From: Channallabes apus
Lineage: Eukaryota > Chordata > Actinopteri > Siluriformes > Clariidae
Assembly (NCBI GenBank): GCA_030522415.1
Contig: CM060127.1
Span: forward strand, 11,696,707 to 11,760,706
Direction of reading: 5' to 3'
DNA: 64,000 bases
The number at the start of each line of letters is the position of its first letter. Position 1 is the stretch's first letter. Position numbers and translations under genes: made by a program. The notes under the pieces were generated by a model that was not told the DNA's origin, ran no database searches, and saw only the letters and a list, made by a program, of their open reading frames with translations. Of this stretch, positions 49,128 through 58,600 are shown in pieces.

Positions 49128-51330
49128 AGACTATCAGAACGTTTCCCAACCAGAAGCCGTGGGTGGATAAAACCATCCGCGACGCTCTGAGATCTCGCAC
49201 AGCTGCCTACAACACGGGACTTGCGTCGGGGGACATGGAACCGTACAAGGCTGCGTCATACAACGTCCGGAAGGCGGTGAAAGCGGCGAAGCAGCGCTAC
49301 GGGAGAAAACTAGAGTCACAGCTTCAACAGAGTGACTCTAGGAGCCTGTGGCAGGGACTGAGAACAATAACGGACTATAAAGCACCAACATCCGGTATGA
49401 CGAACGCGGACGCGACTCTGGCAGACGAGCTCAACATCTTCTATGCTCGCTTCGAGGCTGCAGCTAAAGACGCTAGCGATGCTAATGCTAACTGCGCTAA
49501 TGCTAACGGCGCTAATGCTAGCGGCGCTAACGGCTGCAGACAGGAAGACACAGCCAGCACCGGGAACGCGCTCATCATCTCCGAGCACGACGTGAGGAGA
49601 GCCTTCAAGAGAGTGAACACCAGGAAAGCAGCAGGACCAGACGGCATCTCAGGTCGTATTCTTAGAGCCTGCGCAGACCAGCTAGCACCTGTGTTCACTG
49701 AGATATTCAACATCTCTTTATCTCAGTCGGTGATCCCCATATGCTTCAAAGAGTCCATTATTGTTCCTGTTCCAAAGAAACCACATCCTGCTTCTCTCAA
49801 TGACTATCACCCTGTAGCCCTCACCTCAGTAGTGATGAAGTGCTTTGAACGCCTTATCAGAGACTTCATTTCTTCACTACCCGACACACTGGACCCACTA
49901 CAGTTTGCATACCGTCAGAACCGCTCCACAGACGATGCAATCTCTCATCTCCTCCACACATCACTCACTCACCTAGACACTAGGAAAGGGAATTATGTTA
50001 AAATGCTCTTCATCGACTACAGCTCTGCTTTTAACACCATAATTCCCTCCACACTCACCACCAAGCTGGAGCACCTGGGACTGAGCTCATCTATATGTCA
50101 GTGGATCTCCAATTTTCTGATTGGCAGACCACAGGCAGTAAGGATGGGCAGACATGTCTCAGCCACACTCACTCTCAGCACTGGAGCCCCCCAGGGTTGT
50201 GTTCTGAGCCCCCTGCTGTACTCTTTGTACACCCACGACTGCGTGGCCACTACCAACTCTACCATCAAGTTTGCTGACGACACCATCGTGGTCGGACTGA
50301 TCACCAACAATGATGAGTCGGACTACCTAGAGGAGATTGGAAATCTCCTCCTGAACGTCAGTAAGACAAAGGAGCTGATAGTGGACTTTAGTACAAAGCA
50401 GGAGAGGAACTACCAGACCCCCGTAATCAACAGGAGCCCAGTGGAGAGAGTGGACAGCTTCAGATACCTCGGTGTTCACATCACGCAGGACCTATCATGG
50501 TCCTGTCACATCAACACCGTGGTGAAAAAAGCCCGGCAGCGTCTCTACCACCTCAGACGCTTGAGAGACTTTAGACTGCCCTCCAAGGTGCTCAGGAACT
50601 TTTACTCCTGCACCATAGAGAGCATCCTGACGGGAAACATCTCGACCTGGTTCGGGAACAGCACCATGCAGGACAGACGAGCTCTACAGAGGGTGGTGCG
50701 ATCAGCCGAGCGCATCATCCGCACTGAGCTCCCTGACCTGCACTCCATCTACAGCAAGCGGTGCTGGACTAAGGCCAGGAAGATCATGAAGGACCTCAGT
50801 CACCCCAGTAATGGACTGTTCTCTTTGTTGCGGTCTGGGAAAAGATTCCGCTCCCTAAAGGCCAACACAGAGAGACTGAGGAGGAGCTTCTTCCCGCAGG
50901 CGATAAGGTCTCTCAATCACAATCACACCTCCACACAGGACTAATAACACCTTTTAAGCTCACAACACTGACTGGACAATCATGGACACATTCATACACA
51001 CTTGCACTAAATACTCATACATCTGGACAATTGCACATGTCACCTTTCATGCATATTTGCACAACCACTGACACTTTAATTCTATATACATATATACTCT
51101 ACCCTATATTCTATATTTTTGCAATATTTTATTATGCCCTTATTGCACAGTTAATTTTACTAGTTTTACTAGTTAAAATTATTTCTTCAGTATTTCCTTT
51201 TTATTGATTATTTATTTTACGTACAAGCTTTTATTTTCTTTTTTAAGGTCACTGGCGGTCGTATAAAGCATTTCACTGCATATTATACTGTGTATGATTG
51301 TGTATGTGACCAATAAAATTTGAATTTGAC
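49128..51330 (+). mobile_element. 5'-truncated L2 LINE copy
   Basis: From GACTATCAGAACGTTTCCC onward it is nearly identical to 17826-20029 of the full-length L2, including the 3' tail. It lacks the endonuclease. It splits the host LINE between its PQG and YADD motifs. No clear target duplication was found. Confidence 0.88.
49163..50944 (+). CDS. L2 reverse transcriptase ORF, truncated copy (593 codons)
   Basis: Open frame covering the linker, reverse transcriptase ([48 protein letters not shown]) and C-terminal region. Compared with the full-length copy it has in-frame deletions: one residue at the FIISSL site, two at the NSTSII site, and nine residues after EEIGN. A HYHPVALTS-type change (His for Arg) is in the RT. 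All indels keep the frame, but the element cannot move by itself because the APE domain is missing. Confidence 0.8.
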   Translation: MDKTIRDALRSRTAAYNTGLASGDMEPYKAASYNVRKAVKAAKQRYGRKLESQLQQSDSRSLWQGLRTITDYKAPTSGMTNADATLADELNIFYARFEAAAKDASDANANCANANGANASGANGCRQEDTASTGNALIISEHDVRRAFKRVNTRKAAGPDGISGRILRACADQLAPVFTEIFNISLSQSVIPICFKESIIVPVPKKPHPASLNDYHPVALTSVVMKCFERLIRDFISSLPDTLDPLQFAYRQNRSTDDAISHLLHTSLTHLDTRKGNYVKMLFIDYSSAFNTIIPSTLTTKLEHLGLSSSICQWISNFLIGRPQAVRMGRHVSATLTLSTGAPQGCVLSPLLYSLYTHDCVATTNSTIKFADDTIVVGLITNNDESDYLEEIGNLLLNVSKTKELIVDFSTKQERNYQTPVINRSPVERVDSFRYLGVHITQDLSWSCHINTVVKKARQRLYHLRRLRDFRLPSKVLRNFYSCTIESILTGNISTWFGNSTMQDRRALQRVVRSAERIIRTELPDLHSIYSKRCWTKARKIMKDLSHPSNGLFSLLRSGKRFRSLKANTERLRRSFFPQAIRSLNHNHTSTQD

Positions 51331-51809
51331 CTCTGCTGTTCTCAATATACATGCTTCCCTTGGGTAACATTAGAAGACATGGGATTAGTTTCCATTGTTA
51401 TGCTGATGATACCCAATTATATATCTCAACAAAACCAGACGAAATACCCAAGTTGTCTAGATTAACTGAGTGCGTGCAGGACATAAAAGATTGGATGACC
51501 AATAACTTTCTTTTACTAAATTCAGATAAGACAGAGATATTACTTATCGGCCAAATACCAGCACATAACAGCTTTCACAATTCAGCCTGCGTTTAAAAGG
51601 ATGTACTGTTACTACCAGCTCGACAGTAAAAGACCAGAGCGTAATATTAGACAGCATTACAAAAAATATCACAAAATCAAATATCACAAAAACAGCCTTT
51701 TTCTATCTTAGAAATATTGCCAAACTTAGGAGCATCTTATCCGTATCTGATGCAGAAAAGCTAGTTCATGCATTCATGACCTCCAGACTGGACTATTGTA
51801 ATGCATTAC
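51331..51809 (+). pseudogene. CR1/L2-type LINE, piece 2
   Basis: Continues piece 1 exactly: [20 protein letters not shown] carries the catalytic YADD, then [21 protein letters not shown] frameshift follows near 51590. The piece ends in a segment reading SDAEKLVHAFMTSRLDYCNA, where the solo-LTR-like element is inserted. Confidence 0.82.
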
Positions 51810-52380
51810 CGTCATGATCGCTCACGTGTGTGTGGAAAGCGGACAGAGACGCAGGAGTACGTTACACTCGTCTTTTATTAATATGTTTCTTTTTTTTTTT
51901 TTTTTAACAAAAAGTCTTTCCTCTTCTCTCTCTCTCTGGAGAGACCACTTTTCTAAATTGAAATCAACGAAACAAAAAATAAAATCCCATAAGGGATACA
52001 CACGTCGGTCTCCTCCGCTGGGATACAGCAGACCGGTTTCACGATTCCCCGAAATACTCCAGGTGCACCTCCCACAGAGCCGAACAGGTGAACCTCCAGC
52101 GAGGTATGCTTGTTACCTTGAACTTGAACTGAAATAAGGAACTTGAACCAGTCTCTGCGTTTCCTTCGGCGCTGCTGTATATTACTGCTGAGGGGGAGAG
52201 ACACGGACACGAGAGCTCAGCGGTGAGTGAGACAGAGAGAGAGAGAGAGAGACAGACACACACACACACACACACACACACAACGACACATAAAACACAA
52301 CGGTGAACGGACGAGACGCTACGGGCTCAGCCGGCATAAATAGAGGCACACAGGGGTGAGACACAGGTGTACGTGATTCG
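51810..52380 (-). mobile_element. Solo-LTR-like element, part 1
   Basis: Together with 62525-62635 it forms a 682-bp unit flanked by ATTAC (51805-51809 and 62636-62640) inside the LINE. Read on the minus strand, the whole unit starts TGTAACATCTG, has TATTTATG near 52335, AATAAA near 51880 and ends ATCATGACG. This is the pattern of a solo LTR, except the final CA appears as CG. A (CA)n run lies at 52256-52282. Confidence 0.6.
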
Positions 52381-52893
52381 TATGAGGCGCCGTATAGGGC
52401 TTAAATCAAACTTCACTCATGCACACACATATGAAACACTCACACATACATACATACAGTACTACAAACTGCTCACACAACTACATATGAAACACTCACA
52501 CACACATATATACTACTAACTGCTCACACAACTACATATGAAATGAGCACTCACACACACATACATACTCTCCGCGCGCGCACATACATACATACTTTCA
52601 GCGCGCGCACATACATACATACTACTAACTGCTCACACAACTACATATGAAATGAGCACTCACACACACATACATACTCTCCGCGCGCGCACATACATAC
52701 ATACTTTCAGCGCGCGCACATACATACATACTACTAACTGCTCACACAACTACATATGAAATGAGCACTCACACACACATATATACTCTCCGCGCGCGCA
52801 CATACATACATACTTTCAGCGCGCGCACACACTTGCAAACTCTTCACGCACATTCATCTATGAGATTCTCAGTGTAACCGGAAGGCATTTCAG
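52381..52893 (+). repeat. Left TIR with three 109-bp tandem units
   Basis: A unit starting CTACTAACTGCTCACACAAC recurs at 52513, 52622 and 52731, exactly 109 bases apart. It contains CTCCGCGCGCGCACATACAT and TTTCAGCGCGCGCACAT. The inner end (52870-52893) holds one inverse copy of the 21-bp unit found many times at 61608-61832. Confidence 0.9.
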
Positions 52894-52936
52894 TAAAAAA
52901 AAAATTTTTACCAAACATGGACGTACAGTACGAGTG

Positions 52937-53634
52937 ATGTTTGTGATTTTATTTGTATTTGTAACCAGCGATGAGATGGATGTAATTGATTTCTTTAACC
53001 GTGTTTTAAGGTGCGTTACATCTACACAGCAAGATCCCAGTGATGCCCTTTATAGGGACTTAGATGACCACGCCAGAACAGTAAACGGGCTTTTGTCTGT
53101 GGTTCGCTTGGGACAAGGTCCCGGGACTAGTGAATGCGTCATTGTTCTCGAGACATTATACAGTTGTCTGCGTCGAATAGTTAATCAACAGGGTGGTAGG
53201 AGTCCAACAGGGCCATATCCACCAGTCCCACCAACATTTCAGACAAGCCTTAGGGGTCGACCACGCTACGACATCTCATATGGCCAGATTTGCCACTGTT
53301 TACATCTTGGATTTAATTGGCAAGGAATTGCATCTTTATTCAGAATAGACCGCCGCACTTTGTTCAGGCACAGACAACGTCTTGGAATAGGATCTTTGGA
53401 ATATACACCATTGCCTAACTGTGATCTTAACACACAAGTAAGTCAGATTTTGCAAAGAACACCAAATGCGGGCGAGACCTATATCATCGGCAGTCTCCGC
53501 TCTCGTGGCATCCGCATACAGCGTTGGAGGGTGCGACAATGTCTGCAAGACATAGATCCAATCGGCAGATCATTCAGGCGGAGGCGTGCTATTCGGAGAA
53601 GAATTTATTCTGTACAAACACCAAACCAACTATG
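52937..53634 (+). CDS. Integrase-like transposase, exon 1
   Basis: ATG at 52937 gives a 496-residue protein once spliced. A second in-frame ATG at 52976 (MDVIDFFNRVLRCV) gives 483 and may be the real start, since a possible acceptor TAACCAG lies just before it. Residues 1-100 form a helical N-terminus. RGRPRYDISYGQICHCLHLG begins a helix-turn-helix region with RIDRRTLFRHRQRLG. A second conserved block (YIIGSLRSRGIRIQRWRVRQ) is a probable HTH of the IS3/retroviral kind. The exon ends CAACTATG before donor GTAAGT. It is the element's likely transposase, acting in the nucleus on the TIRs. Confidence 0.82.
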
Positions 53635-53799
53635 GTAAGTATAGCTGTTAATCAATACTTTGCTTTGAATTGGTATTATAAAAATGAAATGTGCATAAAT
53701 TTAAGTCCACATACTGAGAAAATCAGATACTATCCAAAATTCATATAGTATCAGTTTAAAAATTGTAAATAATTCTAATCACTAATCCTCTTCTTACAG

Positions 53800-54592
53800 G
53801 CATATAGATGGAAACCATAAGCTGGTGAGGTGGAGGCTGGTTTTCCATGGGTGTGTTGATGGCTACAGCCGCACTATTATTTATCTGGAATGTTTAGATA
53901 ATAACAGAGCATTAAGTGTTCTATCTTTGTTCAGAGAAGGGGTGCAAAACTTTGGATTACCATCAAGGGTCCGGTGTGACCATGGTTTGGAAAATGTTGA
54001 GGTTGCACGCTACATGTTAAATAGAAGAGGCCTTAATAGAAGAACTATTATCGCTGGGCGAAGTGTACACAACCAACGAATAGAAAGACTATGGGCGGAG
54101 TTGAATAGAGTAGTGTCATACTATTATTCTGATTTGTTTTCTTTCATGGAGGATCAAGGCATACTTAACTCTCTTTGCGAGGTCCATTTATTCTGTCTCC
54201 ATTACATTTACTTACCCCGGGTCCAGAGGGCAGTTAGAGAGTTCAGAAACATGTGGAACAACCATGGATTATCAACTGAAGGAGGACAAACCCCTCTGCA
54301 GTTATGGTTCAGAGGTATTGTTAGTCATATTGGACATGACACCATAGCTGTATCCAGCGTGTTTGAAAATGATGACCATATTGACAATGATGACAATGAA
54401 CCTGAGCAAGTACCAGAACTAGAGACCAGAAACAATGTTGTAGTTCCTGACAACAGTTACCAACCTAATGAAACCACCCTGTTAACCATCCAGCAAACTT
54501 TCAACCCATTACATGAGGATGAAAATCATGGTATCAACCTGTTTTTAGCACTTTTACAATTTCTGGAAAGACAACAAGTCACAAGATCTTAG
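53800..54592 (+). CDS. Integrase-like transposase, exon 2 (catalytic core)
   Basis: After a 165-bp intron (GTAAGT...TTACAG) the frame continues as [18 protein letters not shown]. Candidate catalytic residues are D236 (HIDGNH), D293 ([10 protein letters not shown]) and E328 ([11 protein letters not shown]), with 34 residues between the last two, close to the D,D35E of retroviral and IS3 integrases. The tail is acidic ([15 protein letters not shown]). It is open to the stop at 54590-54592 with no defects. The family matches fish proteins usually named integrase core domain-containing, as I recall. Confidence 0.85.
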
Positions 54593-55447
54593 TTTAAATA
54601 TTTTAATTTGTAGAACTGTCAGCTACAATTATATTTTGTAAATTAAGGCAGTTTGCTAAATTTTCAATGTTTAAAACATTTGTCAGTGTTTTCAATGTTT
54701 AAAATTCTCTAATTAGTTATGACTGTGTTATTAATCTGCTGAGTGTATAAACATCTGCTCATTGTATATAGTTCTGAACTGCTTTTTTTCAGCTAATAGC
54801 AAAAGAAATAAGATAAAAGTAAAATATAAAGTAAAACATTTGTAAGCTCACTGAACCATTATTAAAAGGGATTGTTTAACCCAAAAAGAAAATTGTCGAT
54901 CACTTTCCTGTCAAACCAAACCCACAAGCCTTTAGATAACTTTCAAAACAGAAATTAAAATTGTTAATGAACCCTGAAAGGATTCTGTTCATCTGAATAG
55001 CCGGATAACCAAAACTATAAAGTCATTGTAAAATGGATCCTTTGACTTATACATGACAAGCAAACTTCACTGGTTCTCACGAATCACACATGCACATTTG
55101 ACCTTGAGCTGCTTACACTGGATGAAACTCATTGAGTCATTTAAATTAATCTTATGCCTGTATGACTTTTTTGGATTTTGAGTTTTGGTTACCCAGACTT
55201 TCAAATGGAGGAACAGAAACCTTTCAGTTTTCATTAAAACTATCTTTATTTGCATTTCAAAAATGTATCAAAGTCTTGTGAGCTTAGATTGACAGTATGA
55301 TGAGTAATGACAATTTTCATTTTTGGGTTACAAAAATGACAGTAACCATAGTACAACATGCAACATTACAAAATTTAACAATAACAATCAGTAAAAAATT
55401 ATCTGCAACAGCAATACTTCCAATCAGGTAACATCACTTCAAGACAC
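54593..55447. other. Intergenic gap between convergent transposon genes
   Basis: AT-rich 855 bases between the stops of the transposase and the HECT gene. It presumably holds both 3' UTRs. No further gene or transposon end was recognised. Confidence 0.5.
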
Positions 55448-55695
55448 TTATTCTCTTCCAAATCCTTGTGTGTTCTCAATGGCAAAGTCCATGTTACTTT
55501 TGAATGCACCATACGTGCTGTATATTGGCAGGCGAAGACAGTTAATGCAGGTATTTGCAACTGGAAACCTTTGTGGACCATCAGTTGGATGAAGAAATTC
55601 AACAGATGGTCGAGGATGAAATCCAATAGGAGGAACTTGATTGGACCCTGTAGCAAATGCGAGAATTGCTCCAAGCTTCTGTGAACCCGCATCCT
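55448..55695 (-). CDS. HECT ligase exon 9 (C-lobe with catalytic Cys)
   Basis: 248-nt coding part, acceptor TTTCTACAG. It encodes KLGAILAFATGSNQVPPIGF, PVANTCINCLRLPIYSTYGA and ends NTQGFGRE-stop. TC at residues 639-640 in the NTCINCL context is the expected catalytic cysteine position of HECT domains. Confidence 0.87.
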
Positions 55696-58600
55696 CTGTA
55701 GAAATTGAAAGAAAAAGGGAAAAATAAAAACTTAGTACTATGCAGTTTAAATGGATTATTTGACTGACTGTTTACATCTTCTACAGTAATTAAAAATATA
55801 TTGTAAATACAGGTCCTTCTCAAAAAATTAGCATATTGTGATAAAGTTCATTATTTTCTGTAATGTACTGATAAACATTAGACTTTCATATATTTTAGAT
55901 TCATTACACACAAATTGAAGTAATTCAAGCCTTTTATTGTTTTAATATTGATGATTGTGGCATACAGCTCATGAAAGCCCAAAATCCCTATCTCAAAAAA
56001 TTAGCATATCATCAAAAGGTTCTCTAAACGAGCTATTAACCTAATCATCTGAATCAACTAATTAACTCTAAACACCTGCAAAAGATTCCTGAGGCTTTTA
56101 AAAACTCCCAGCCTGGTTCATTACACAAAACCGCAATCATGGGTAAGACTGCCGACCTGACTGCTGTCCAGAAGGCCATCATTGACACCCTCAAGCAAGA
56201 GGGTAAGACACAAAGAAAGACATTTCTGAACGAATAGGCTGTTCCCAGAGTGCTGTATCAAGGCACCTCAGTGGGAAGTCTGTGGGAAGGAAAAAGTGTG
56301 TCAGAAAACGCTGCACAACGAGAAGAGGTGACCGGGCCCTGAGGAAGATTGTGGAGAAGGACCGATTCCAGACCTTGGGGGACCTGCGGAAGCAGTGGAC
56401 TGAGTCTGGAGTAGAAACATCCAGAGCCACCGTGTACAGGCGTGTGCAGGAAATGGGCTACAGGTTGCAAATTTTGCATGTCATTCGGAAATCAAGGTGC
56501 CAGAGTCTGGAGGAAGACTGGGGAGAGGGAAATGCCAAAATGCGAACTTGCGATCTCCGGATGATAGAGCAAGTACTTAACCACAGCGCCACTTGGGGCT
56601 TCATAATTCTGTTCCCTTGATAATAAGCAAAACAAAACACTGATCAAAAATTTGAAGTACAAAACAATGATGTTTTGATAAGAAAAATGTTGGAGGATTA
56701 TAAGCCAGCCATATTTGTTTGAACCAGAGTATACTCACCATTACTTCTTCAGATACTTTTTTCTTTGCTGTTAACATAACATTGCTCTCGTGAGACTAGC
56801 ATATTCTCACCCGAGCCTACACTACATCTACGTCCTACGTGGAATGCCACTCTCTCATGAACGCATTTTCATGAAGAGAGTAAGCTTTGAGGCTTTAAAC
56901 ATGGATATATATTTTTTACACAAAAATTCATTAACCCCATGGAGCAGTGTTATGTACTTGGTAGGGTTAAAAGAATATTTGCCAAACCTAAAACAAGTCA
57001 AAAACATTAACAACAGAAACAAAAAATAATAATAATAAAGATCCAATCATAGGACATTTTTGGCCATATATTTTGGTGTGAACTTTTCTCACATGAAATC
57101 CCTATGGAACAGAATATTGATTAGCCTAATAATAATGCAAGCACTTTATAAGAATTGCTTATTAAACTGTTACCTTCAACATCTTGCAAGTAGTCCCTCC
57201 AGAAAGCAACTGCTCTGTTTTCATCAGCCCTTTTGTTGCTCCCACTCTCTGACCACTGAATGTCAAACAGGTCATCCATTAATTCAGCCGTGAGTAAATT
57301 CATCTGGTGACAAAATAAAGGTCTGAAAGATTCTGGATGTTGCTGGATTTTAGGAAAGATCCCCAGGGTCTTCAGTCCTTCACAAAACCTAAATAAAGAA
57401 TTATTAATAAATCACAATTGTACAACTTTATACAAAATATTTTGTGACATCCAATAAAATATATCGGAGATAAAACTTTCCTTCCTTTTTACAAGCACAT
57501 TGTACACTTAAAAAATAAAGTTTCAGGAGCCAAAACACACACACACAAAAAAAAGACGATTGTTTATGACAAATTTGTGACATTTTTTTTGACAAAAAGT
57601 CTTTAAAAAAATAATAATAATAATTTCTGAAGTAAGAGCAAACCTTTCAAATGGTCCACGAACACGATTTATGACCTGAAACATAAGAACATCTTCTATT
57701 AGCCTGTCCTTCTCCTCAATACTTCTTAAAGGCCTCAGACAGCCTGCATTGGCTAGATAGTCTGTGATGGGCTCTGTTGAGTGTTGAAGCTCTTCTAGAG
57801 TTTTGGACTCTGAAACCTGTACATGTAAAAAAAAAAAAAAAAATTTCATAAAATTAAGAACAAGGTCAAGTAATATTTCCATTTCAAGGAACACCATAAT
57901 ATCAAATCAAATACTACAAAAAAGCAAACATAAATTAGGAGTGGGTATTGATACAGATTTAATGATTGTTAGATTTCCATTCACAATTCACATTCATAAT
58001 TAAATTAGATTCATCTGGCAATATTTTAAGCACATATCTATAAAGCAAACAAATTACCAAACTAATGTTGTAAACTATGCAGGAAACCTGGCTGTATGAA
58101 GAGGGAGGGGCCAGAAAAAAAAAAAGATTGTTTAGATCGAGCACTACAACACACTCTTGTAGTCAATAGAGACTTTAGAGAGTGGGAAGGCCTGAAAATG
58201 AATGCTGAAGTTGCTGCATGATTTGATGTTGAAAATGGTTTGCTTGTGTTGCATAGCGTGTTCATAAATGTGGGGCCAGAACAATTAAGGCAGGGATACA
58301 TTTATTTTGCTTGTTTTAGTGCTTTTCAGAAATCACTTACTGCACCATTAACCTAAAGCATCTTAATGGTGTCACACAAGATTAAAATTTCAAAACATTT
58401 ACTTTTACATTTTGTGATAAAAAAAAATTACAAATCTAAAATAAAGATGGGAATGGGACTAAAAAATGCATACTGAGATAAAGATGCATCAAAAAATCTG
58501 TATTTTTACCCACCCACATTATATATGCAACTTGAAGTCAACCTTTTTGATCTTATTATATAGCTCACAGTCGGCTACATCCTCCAGAATCGGTCTGCAC

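Noticed and set aside
56541..56603. Possible tRNA gene
   Set aside because: The acceptor stem and T loop are defective and it abuts a broken transposon; a tRNA-derived SINE fragment fits better.
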